A stretch of DNA of 7,994 nucleotides. It comes from an uncultured Litorilinea sp. (GTDB taxonomy: Bacteria > Chloroflexota > Anaerolineae > Caldilineales > Caldilineaceae). Of this stretch, positions 1 to 5,756 are shown one piece after another. Numbering within the stretch: the stretch's first letter is position 1; every line of letters begins with the position of its first letter. The position numbers were made by a program, and so were the translations under genes. The DNA lies in contig CAKZVN010000215.1 of NCBI GenBank assembly GCA_937922105.1, positions 1 to 7,994 on the forward strand. Reading direction: 5' to 3'. Below the pieces are notes generated by a model. That model did not search any database, was not told where the DNA came from, and saw only the letters and a program-made list of their open reading frames with translations.

Positions 1-931
1 GCGCGTCGGCATCCTGTATAGCCGGGTGCGTGTGGAGGAGAAGCTGCTCTTCGAGGCCTTTGAGCGGCGCGGGGTGAGCATTGACCTGTTGGATGACCGC
101 GACCTGATTTTCGACATCACCGCGCGTGACCATTCGACCGAGGAGTTGAGCCGATATGATCTGGTGGTGGAGCGCTGTATCAACCACAGCCGTGCGCTCT
201 ATAGCCTGCGTATCCTCAACGACCGCGGCGTACCGACGGTGAACACGGCGCAAGTTGCGGACATTTGCGGCAACAAGCTCCAGACCACCAGCGCGCTGTC
301 GGCGGCGGGTGTACCGTCCCCGCGCACACTGATCGCCTACTCCAGCGAGAGCGCGCTGCGCGCGATTGAGGAGCTTGGCTATCCGGTGGTGTTGAAGCCG
401 GCGGTGGGGTCCTGGGGTCGGCTGTTGAGCAAGATCAACGACCGCGAGGCTGCGGAGGCGATCTTGGAACACAAGGAGGTGCTGGGGACCTATCACCACA
501 GCATCTTTTACATCCAGGAATATATCCGCAAGCCCATGCGCGACATTCGCGCCTTTGTGGTGGGCGACGAGACCATCTGCGCCATTTACCGCAACTCGGA
601 GCATTGGATCACCAACACGGCGCGCGGCGGCAAGTCCAGCAATTGCCCGGTGACGCCGGAATTAAACGAGATCTGCGTGGCGGCGGGCCGCGCAGTGGGC
701 GGCGGCATTGTGGCGATTGATGTGCTGGAGGACCCGGACCGCGGCTTGTTGGTCAACGAAGTCAACTACACCATGGAGTTTCGCAACAGCATTGCGCCTA
801 CCGGGGTAGATATTCCGGGGCGCATGGTGGATTTCTGTCTGCGCGTGGCGCAGGAAGGATGGGCCGCAGCCAACGGGTGGTCCAACGGGGTCAAGGCGTA
901 TCAAGCGGTGTCGTTGACGTGCGAAGACTAG
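1..931 (+). CDS. lysX: LysX: ATP-dependent ligase joining 2-aminoadipate to the carrier protein LysW (5' end just outside window)
   Basis: ATP-grasp ligase of the LysW lysine pathway. It attaches the alpha-amino group of 2-aminoadipate to the C-terminal glutamate of the carrier protein LysW, protecting the amine for later steps. The frame is open from base 2 (R-V-G-I-L-Y-S-R), matching the first beta strand of LysX proteins. Base 1 is g, so an ATG may end exactly at base 1; the GTG at 26 would cut off this strand and is not the start. With that Met the protein is about 310 residues, longer than the roughly 280 I recall for Thermus LysX; the extra is a C-terminal tail after VDFCLRVAQ. Seen: ATP-grasp core with GYPVVLKPAVGSWGR, IQEYI, RDIRAFVVGD, WITNTARGG, and near the end LVNEVNYTMEFRNS followed by GVDIPGR. 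The NEVN-x-TMEF-x-N stretch resembles aminoadipate-type LysX from memory; the glutamate-specific paralogue ArgX is the alternative. First gene seen of a five-gene operon. Confidence 0.93.
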   Translation, partial: RVGILYSRVRVEEKLLFEAFERRGVSIDLLDDRDLIFDITARDHSTEELSRYDLVVERCINHSRALYSLRILNDRGVPTVNTAQVADICGNKLQTTSALSAAGVPSPRTLIAYSSESALRAIEELGYPVVLKPAVGSWGRLLSKINDREAAEAILEHKEVLGTYHHSIFYIQEYIRKPMRDIRAFVVGDETICAIYRNSEHWITNTARGGKSSNCPVTPELNEICVAAGRAVGGGIVAIDVLEDPDRGLLVNEVNYTMEFRNSIAPTGVDIPGRMVDFCLRVAQEGWAAANGWSNGVKAYQAVSLTCED

Positions 932-947
932 ACAACGGGACAGGCGC

Positions 948-2003
948 ATGGCAGAGAAGATACGAGCGTCGATCGTCGGCGCATCGGGGTACGTGGGCGG
1001 CGAACTGCTGCGCTTACTGCTAGATCACCCGCACATCGAGGTGGCGCAGGTGACCAGCGAGCGCAACGCGGGAAACTTTGTCCACTTCACGCACCCCAAC
1101 TTGCGCGGGCGGACGCGGCTGCAATTCGTGGCGGCAAGCGAGTTGGAGGCGTGCGATGTGCTCTTTCTGGGCTTGCCCCACGGCGGCGCAATGGCGCGTA
1201 TGGACGAGTTTGCCGCGCTGGCGCCCCAGATCGTGGATTTGAGCGCGGACTTCCGGCTGCGCAATCCGGCGGATTATGACCGTTGGTATGGCAAACCGCA
1301 CGCGGACCCGGCCTGGCTGGCGAAGTTTGTCTATGGACTGCCGGAACTGCACCGTGCCGAGATTCGCACGGCGAATTATGTGAGCGGTGTGGGATGCAAC
1401 GCCACCGCGACCAACTTGGCGATTTGGCCCCTCCTGCGCGAGGGTTTGCTCGACGCCGGTCGCGGTATCGTTTGCGAGGTCAAGGTCGGGTCCAGCGAGG
1501 GAGGCAACAAATCCAGCGATGCCACCCATCACCCGGAGCGCGCGGGGGTCATGCGCAGCTTCGCGCCGACCGGACACCGCCACACTGCGGAAATCTTGCA
1601 GGCCGCGCGCTTGGCGGGGGTGGAGACGGAAGTCCATCTCAGCGCGACCGCAGTGGACAATGTGCGTGGGGTCTTGGCGACTGCGCATCTTTTCGTCAAG
1701 CCGGGCGTGACCGAGAAGGACCTGTGGCGCGCCTATCGGCAGGTCTATCGTGATGAGCCGTTTGTGCGCATTGTCAAGGAGCGTACCGGCATCTATCGCT
1801 ACCCGGAGCCGAAAATTCTGTCGGGCAGCAACTATGCCGACGTGGGCTTCGAACTGGACGAGCGCAGCGGGCGCGTGGTGGCGATGGCGGCGATTGACAA
1901 TCTGATGAAGGGCGCGGCGGGCACGGCGCTACAATGTCTTAATTTGATGCGCGGCTGGGAGGAGACCACCGGACTGGGCTTTGCGGGGTTGCATCCCATC
2001 TAA
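948..2003 (+). CDS. lysY: LysY: LysW-aminoadipate 6-phosphate reductase (ArgC-like)
   Basis: NADPH-dependent reductase that turns LysW-bound aminoadipyl-6-phosphate into the semialdehyde, the third carrier-bound step. It belongs to the ArgC (N-acetyl-glutamyl-phosphate reductase) family. The product is 351 residues, a normal length for the family. Seen: dinucleotide-binding GASGYVGG at residues 11-18, LGLPHG near 75-80, VDLSADFRLR, the catalytic-cysteine motif GVGCNATATN with Cys150, and FAPTGHRHTAE at 205-215 with the family's conserved histidines. SAVDN-like AVDNVRG and the C-terminal IDNLMKGAAGTA are also typical. The start ATG at 948 has a GGGACAGG purine-rich site about 4-11 bases upstream, and lies 16 bases after lysX. 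Because its neighbours are LysX, LysZ and LysK, it is assigned to lysine rather than classical N-acetyl arginine synthesis. It could serve both pathways if an ArgX exists elsewhere in the genome. Confidence 0.92.
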   Translation: MAEKIRASIVGASGYVGGELLRLLLDHPHIEVAQVTSERNAGNFVHFTHPNLRGRTRLQFVAASELEACDVLFLGLPHGGAMARMDEFAALAPQIVDLSADFRLRNPADYDRWYGKPHADPAWLAKFVYGLPELHRAEIRTANYVSGVGCNATATNLAIWPLLREGLLDAGRGIVCEVKVGSSEGGNKSSDATHHPERAGVMRSFAPTGHRHTAEILQAARLAGVETEVHLSATAVDNVRGVLATAHLFVKPGVTEKDLWRAYRQVYRDEPFVRIVKERTGIYRYPEPKILSGSNYADVGFELDERSGRVVAMAAIDNLMKGAAGTALQCLNLMRGWEETTGLGFAGLHPI

Positions 2004-2036
2004 CCGCGGGCAAGGCGGTTCACGAGGGAGCAGGAC

Positions 2037-2840
2037 ATGATTGTCATCAAAGTAGGCGGCGGCAAGGACCTGAACATTGACGCCATTGTGGCGGACGTAG
2101 CGGCGCTGCACGCGGCAGGCAAACCGCTGTTGCTGGTGCACGGCGGCGCGGAAACGACCAACGAGGTGGCGGAACAGTTGGGTCACCCGCCGGAGTTCGT
2201 GACCAGCGAGAGCGGTTATGTGAGCAGGCGCACCGACCGGCGCACGCTGGAGATCTTCGAGATGGTCTATTGCGGTCAACTCAACAAGATGTGGGTGGAG
2301 AAGTTCCAGCGCGCAGGCGTCAATGCGGTCGGTCTGAGTGGGCTGGACGGGCGCATCTTTGAGGGCAAGCGCAAGGATACGCTGCGTGTGCGCATCAACG
2401 GCAAGCGGGCCGTGCTGCGCGACGACTGGACCGGCACGGTGGAGCGGGTGAACACCGGGCTGTTGCAGCTGTTGTTGGACGCCGGCTACTTTCCGGTCTT
2501 GACGCCGCCTGGCGCGTCCGAACAGGGCGAGGCCATCAACGTGGACGGTGACCGCGCGGCTGCCATGGTGGCGGCGGCGTTTCATGCCGAGGCGTTGGTC
2601 ATTTTGTCCAACGTGCCGGGCCTGTTGCGTAACTACCCGGATGAGAGCACGTTGATCCGCGCCATTCCACGCGCCAAGGCCGACGACTTTATGCAGTATG
2701 CCGAAGGGCGCATGAAGAAAAAGGTCATGGGCGCGGTGGAAGCCATCGGCGAGGGAGTGCAGCGGGTGATCTTTGCCGACGGACGTATCGAATCGCCCAT
2801 CAGCCAGGCGCTTGCCGGGGGCGGCACGCAGATCGCGTAG
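2037..2840 (+). CDS. lysZ: LysZ: LysW-aminoadipate 6-kinase (amino acid kinase family, ArgB-like)
   Basis: Kinase that phosphorylates the side-chain carboxylate of LysW-bound 2-aminoadipate using ATP, the step before LysY. It has 267 residues, the size of LysZ and ArgB proteins. Seen: N-terminal IVIKVGGGK (residues 2-10) for phosphate binding, VHGGAETTNEV (34-44), SRRTDRRTLEIFEMVYCG (63-80), GLSGLDGR, a middle LTPPG and NVDGDRAAAMVAAAF block, LSNVPGLL, and C-terminal GRMKKKVMGAVEA from residue 224, where the lysines should contact ATP. Several of these blocks, such as the TDR-TLEIFEMVYCG and GRMK-KVMGAVEA stretches, agree with Thermus LysZ as I remember it better than with ArgB. The ATG at 2037 sits 6 bases after a clear ribosome binding site, GAGGGAG at 2024-2030. 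It follows lysY by 33 bases in the same operon. Confidence 0.94.
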   Translation: MIVIKVGGGKDLNIDAIVADVAALHAAGKPLLLVHGGAETTNEVAEQLGHPPEFVTSESGYVSRRTDRRTLEIFEMVYCGQLNKMWVEKFQRAGVNAVGLSGLDGRIFEGKRKDTLRVRINGKRAVLRDDWTGTVERVNTGLLQLLLDAGYFPVLTPPGASEQGEAINVDGDRAAAMVAAAFHAEALVILSNVPGLLRNYPDESTLIRAIPRAKADDFMQYAEGRMKKKVMGAVEAIGEGVQRVIFADGRIESPISQALAGGGTQIA

Positions 2841-2887
2841 CCGTGGGGCACGCCGCAGACGACCGCAACGGTTCCAGGCGCACGCGC

Positions 2888-2894
2888 GAAGGAG
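2888..2894 (+). promoter_or_regulatory. Ribosome binding site that sets the lysJ start
   Basis: GAAGGAG lies 8 bases before the ATG at 2903. No comparable site stands before the in-frame GTG at 2843, which falls only 2 bases after the lysZ stop. The 20 residues added by the GTG start are hydrophilic (RRTREGE-like) and match no part of the aminotransferase fold, so 2903 is the better start. Confidence 0.8.
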
Positions 2895-2902
2895 AAACGG
2901 GG

Positions 2903-4090
2903 ATGCAAGAGGCAATGGTGGAGAGCTTGGCGGCGGTGGAGGAGCGGCTAGCGGGCGGGACAACCCAGCGCCGTGGGGAGGCGGTCTTTGTGCGCGGGGC
3001 AGGCTGTCGTCTGTGGGATGCCGACGGGCGCAGCTACTTGGATTTGACCGCGGCCCAGGGGGTTGCCATGTTGGGCCATAGCCACCCGGTCTTGAGCGCA
3101 GCCATCGCGCAGCAGGCGCACACGCTCATGGCTTGCCCGAATTTCCTCTACAACGATACACGCGCGCGCTTTTTGGCCAAGTTGGCGGAGGTGCTGCCCA
3201 GCCATTTACAGCACATCTTTTTGGCCAATAGCGGCGCGGAGGCGATTGACGGCGGGCTGAAGTTTGCGCGCTTGGCGACCGGGCGCACGGGCATTGTGGC
3301 AGCCATGCGCAGCTTTCACGGGCGCACCGTCGGCGCGGTCTCGCTGACCTGGGAGCCGAAGTATCGCAAGCCCTTCGAGCCGCTGCTGGAAGTGACCCAC
3401 GTGCCCTACAACAACTTGGAGAAGCTGGCGGCGGCGGTGGACGATTCCACCGCGGTGGTGGTGCTGGAGCCGGTGCAGGGCGAGGGCGGCGTGCATGTGG
3501 GACAGGCCGAGTTTTTGCGCGGCGCCCAGGAACTCTGTCGCCAGCGGGGTGCACTCTTGATGGTGGATGAGATTCAGACAGGCTTCGGGCGCACGGGCGC
3601 ATGGTTCGGCGGCGACCATTGCGGGCTGGAAGCCGATATTCTATGCCTGGCGAAGGGGCTGGGCGGCGGCTTCCCCATGGGCGCAATTGCCTATACGGAC
3701 CGGGTGCATGAGTCGCTCTATGCGGGCGCGCACGGCACGACGTTCGGCGGCAATCCCCTGGCGTGTGCCGCGGGCTTGGCGGCGATCAGCACGTATCAAC
3801 GTGAGGGCCTGATCGAGCGCGCGGCAGCCCTGGGCGAGTACTTTTTCGCGCGATTGCACGATGCCATCGGTGATCGCCCGATTGTGCGCGAGATACGCGG
3901 GCTGGGGCTGATGGTGGGGATTGAATTGCGTGAGAAGTCGGGGCGCTACATCAAGGCGCTCATGGACGACCATGGCGTGCTGGCTTTGCCCGCGGGCAGC
4001 AATGTGATTCGTTTCTTGCCGCCGCTCGTTGTAAGCGAGACGGAGATTGACGAGGGCGTCGCCGCGTTGGCGGCGGTGTTGCCGGCATGA
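2903..4090 (+). CDS. lysJ: LysJ: LysW-aminoadipate semialdehyde / LysW-lysine aminotransferase (class III, PLP)
   Basis: PLP-dependent class III aminotransferase of the ArgD/LysJ group. It converts LysW-bound aminoadipate semialdehyde to LysW-lysine, usually with glutamate as amino donor. From the ATG at 2903 it has 395 residues, as expected for LysJ; a GTG at 2843 would add 20 unconserved residues. Seen: DLTAAQGVAMLGHSHP in the N-terminal part, FLANSGAEAIDGGLKFAR for cofactor binding, FHGRT, VVVLEPVQGEGGVH, LLMVDEIQTGFGRTG with Asp222 (pyridine nitrogen), LCLAKGLGGG with the Schiff-base Lys251, and HGTTFGGNPLACA (277-289) with Thr280 expected to hold the phosphate of the partner subunit. The Asp-Lys spacing of 29 fits the family. 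In the helix after GAEA, two glycines (IDGGLKFAR) stand where alanines are more usual. It overlaps lysK by four bases. On sequence alone it could also act as acetylornithine aminotransferase; the operon argues for LysJ. Confidence 0.93.
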   Translation: MQEAMVESLAAVEERLAGGTTQRRGEAVFVRGAGCRLWDADGRSYLDLTAAQGVAMLGHSHPVLSAAIAQQAHTLMACPNFLYNDTRARFLAKLAEVLPSHLQHIFLANSGAEAIDGGLKFARLATGRTGIVAAMRSFHGRTVGAVSLTWEPKYRKPFEPLLEVTHVPYNNLEKLAAAVDDSTAVVVLEPVQGEGGVHVGQAEFLRGAQELCRQRGALLMVDEIQTGFGRTGAWFGGDHCGLEADILCLAKGLGGGFPMGAIAYTDRVHESLYAGAHGTTFGGNPLACAAGLAAISTYQREGLIERAAALGEYFFARLHDAIGDRPIVREIRGLGLMVGIELREKSGRYIKALMDDHGVLALPAGSNVIRFLPPLVVSETEIDEGVAALAAVLPA

Positions 4091-5316
4091 GCGAGGTCGC
4101 GCCGATGGACCGCGTCCGCGCCGAGGCGCTGCTGGAAGGACTGGTCGCCATCCCGTCGCTTTCGACCCAGGAAGAGACCGCTGCGGCGTGGCTGGCGGAG
4201 CAGATGGCAGCGGTGGGCTATGCTCGCGCCTATGTGGACGCGGCGGGTAACGCGGTCGGCGAGCTGGGCGCGACGGACGCGCCTGCCGTGGTGATGCTCT
4301 TGGGCCACATAGACACGGTGCCCGGCGCGATTCCCGTGCGCGTCGAGTGCACGGAGGCGGGGCGCGTCTTGTTCGGGCGCGGCAGCGTGGATGCGAAAGG
4401 GTCGTTGGCGACCTTTGTGGTTGCGGCGGCGCGGCTGGGTGATGCCTGGGCACGTGCGCAGGGTGTGCGCGTGGTGGTGGTGGGCGCAGTGGAGGAGGAA
4501 GCCGCCACCTCGAAGGGCGCACGCGCGATCCGGGCACGCTTCAACGGCGTCACCGACCCGGTGCCCGCGGTCTGTATCATCGGCGAGCCGAGCGGCGCGC
4601 ACCGGATCACGTTGGGCTATAAGGGGCGGCTGCTGGTGGAGTTGACCGCGACGCAGCCCATGGCCCACTCGGCGGGGCCGGAAGCCGGGATTGCGACCGT
4701 AGCGGTAGAGTTGTGGAATTTCATCCGCGATCTGGCAGCGCGGCACAACGGGGAGGGAGTGCGCGCGTTCGACCAGCTGATGCCCAGCCTGCGCCGTATC
4801 CACACCGATACGACAGCCGACTTGCGCGACCGCGTGACGGTACAGATCGGGTTGCGCTTGCCGCCGGACTTCAATGCGGTCGCACTGGCGGGGGAACTAA
4901 TCGCGTGGGCCAATGCGCGCTGCAACGGCAACCATGCGCCGCCTCACGCGCTACCGGAGGCCGAAGCGCTGACCTGGTCCTATGCAGCTGGCGGGCTGGA
5001 GGCAGAACTGGTGTTGCGCGGCTATGAACAGACGTGGCGTAGCCCACGCGACCCGCTGTTGGTGGGGAGTTTTTTGGCCGCGCTGCGCGTGGTGGCGCCC
5101 GCAGCCAAGCCCGGCTTTGTGGTCAAAACCGGGACCAGCGACATGAATGTGGTCGCACCGGTGTGGGGCTGTCCGATTGTGGCGTATGGTCCCGGCGATA
5201 GCAGCTTAGATCATACGCCCCATGAGCATGTGCATCTGGACGAATACTGGCAGGCTGTGCTGGTGTTGGAGGAGACGTTGCGTGAGCTAGGTCGGCGTTT
5301 GTCGGCGCGGGCCTAA
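4087..5316 (+). CDS. lysK: LysK: LysW-lysine hydrolase (M20 metallopeptidase family)
   Basis: Zinc/cobalt-type M20 hydrolase that cuts the bond between LysW and lysine, releasing lysine and recycling the carrier. The product is 409 residues, somewhat long compared with the roughly 360 I recall for Thermus LysK. Seen: LLGHIDTVPG with metal ligand His74 and Asp76, GRGSVDAKGS with bridging Asp102, VGAVEEEAATSKGA with Glu136 as likely general base and Glu137 as ligand, IIGEPSG at 165-170, YKGRLLVELT with MAHSAGPE (dimerisation-domain histidine), KTGTSDMNVV, and YGPGDSSLDHTPHEH with His376 as the last ligand. All catalytic positions are intact. The start ATG is inside the lysJ stop (ATGA, 4087-4090) and has no strong ribosome binding site of its own, which suggests translational coupling; an in-frame ATG at 4105 is a possible alternative start. 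Last gene of the operon, followed by a terminator. Confidence 0.93.
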   Translation: MSEVAPMDRVRAEALLEGLVAIPSLSTQEETAAAWLAEQMAAVGYARAYVDAAGNAVGELGATDAPAVVMLLGHIDTVPGAIPVRVECTEAGRVLFGRGSVDAKGSLATFVVAAARLGDAWARAQGVRVVVVGAVEEEAATSKGARAIRARFNGVTDPVPAVCIIGEPSGAHRITLGYKGRLLVELTATQPMAHSAGPEAGIATVAVELWNFIRDLAARHNGEGVRAFDQLMPSLRRIHTDTTADLRDRVTVQIGLRLPPDFNAVALAGELIAWANARCNGNHAPPHALPEAEALTWSYAAGGLEAELVLRGYEQTWRSPRDPLLVGSFLAALRVVAPAAKPGFVVKTGTSDMNVVAPVWGCPIVAYGPGDSSLDHTPHEHVHLDEYWQAVLVLEETLRELGRRLSARA

Positions 5317-5323
5317 GGTTGAA

Positions 5324-5341
5324 CGGCGCAGCAATGCGCCG
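5324..5341 (+). other. GNRA-loop hairpin just after lysK
   Basis: A perfect 7-bp stem, CGGCGCA with TGCGCCG, closes a GCAA tetraloop, starting 7 bases after the lysK stop. No T-tract follows, so it is not a terminator itself. It may protect the 3' end of the operon mRNA. The function is inferred; the stem is directly visible. Confidence 0.5.
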
Positions 5342-5368
5342 GAGATCGGCAAACATATTGACGACGGC

Positions 5369-5410
5369 AAGCCGTGTAGACCGCCTTCGGGCGGGCTGCA
5401 CGGCTTTTTT
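5369..5410 (+). terminator. Rho-independent terminator of the lys operon
   Basis: AAGCCGTG at 5369-5376 pairs perfectly with CACGGCTT at 5399-5406. An inner stem, CCGCC (5381-5385) with GGCGG, is capped by a TTCG tetraloop, and six T follow at 5405-5410. This is a classic intrinsic terminator 52 bases after the lysK stop. It separates the lysine genes from the LysM-protein gene. The A-rich 5' flank is weak, so it probably works on the + strand only. Confidence 0.9.
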
Positions 5411-5756
5411 CTTGCGAATTTTCCCCACTTTCCCCAATTCCTGTGTCATTTTCGCATTTTGCGCGTATCTAGGCGCCGCAACTTACGTCATGACAGATAG
5501 TACCCACCCGGAATGGGAGTGAAGCACCTGTTGTCCGGCAGGCGTTTCCGCCAAGACCCGTCCCGGCCCCACCAGGGTACCCGACGCCTTCGACCTAAGA
5601 AAATGAGACCGCGCTGCCGGAAGCGGTAGCCGGCCTGGGGGCGATCCAGCATGAAACCATCACCGCGGTGCAGAAACGGCCTGCACGGCGGGTTGCGGCA
5701 ACCAACCAGGATATTGTGGTGTGTGTTTTTTCGCTGAACTCAAGGAGGACCCTCTC
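5411..5756 (+). promoter_or_regulatory. Gene-free leader region: AT-rich promoter-like island, then GC-rich potentially structured 5' leader
   Basis: No gene is supported here. Bases 5411-5475 are clearly AT-richer than the surroundings and carry two short tandem repeats: TTTCCCCA at 5420-5427 and 5429-5436 (period 9), and CATTTT at 5447 and 5455 (period 8). A weak sigma-70-like pair is GTGTCA at 5443-5448 and TATCTA at 5466-5471 with a 17-base spacer; the -10 match is poor. Bases 5520-5710 are GC-rich with complementary segments: TCCGGCAG 5534-5541 with CTGCCGGA 5614-5621; AGGCGT 5540-5545 with ACGCCT 5584-5589; hairpin 5613-5630; hairpin 5663-5691 (10 pairs, one G-G mismatch); and hairpin 5691-5703. 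It matches no riboswitch class I can recognise. A ten-codon reading frame at 5490-5522 has no ribosome binding site and is not called. Confidence 0.45.
5742..5748 (+). promoter_or_regulatory. Strong ribosome binding site that sets the LysM-protein start
   Basis: AAGGAGG, a near-perfect Shine-Dalgarno sequence, lies 8 bases before the ATG at 5757. A GTG-type start at 5721 in the same frame would place this site inside the gene and add residues that do not fit a signal peptide, so 5757 is preferred. Confidence 0.88.

Noticed and set aside
1929..4803. Several long - strand open frames (1929-2963, 3641-4537, 3946-4803) opposite lysZ, lysJ and lysK
   Set aside because: All lie opposite genes with intact catalytic motifs, have low-complexity Arg/Pro/His products, and are shadows of strong GC bias at codon third positions.
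5319..5522. A 67-codon + strand frame after lysK
   Set aside because: It runs straight through the terminator hairpin and T-tract, has no good ribosome binding site, and its product shows no recognisable feature.
5490..5522. A ten-codon frame (MTDSTHPEWE) as a leader peptide
   Set aside because: There is no ribosome binding site before it, no run of regulatory codons, and no attenuator placed to respond to it.
5661..5670. Perfect 10-bp palindrome CACCGCGGTG as an operator
   Set aside because: A single short GC-rich palindrome is expected by chance here, and it overlaps the longer hairpin 5663-5691. There is no second copy near a promoter.
5660..5710. Hairpins 5663-5691 and 5691-5703 plus the T6 at 5726-5731 as a second terminator
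   Set aside because: The T-run begins more than 20 bases after the last stem, too far for an intrinsic terminator.
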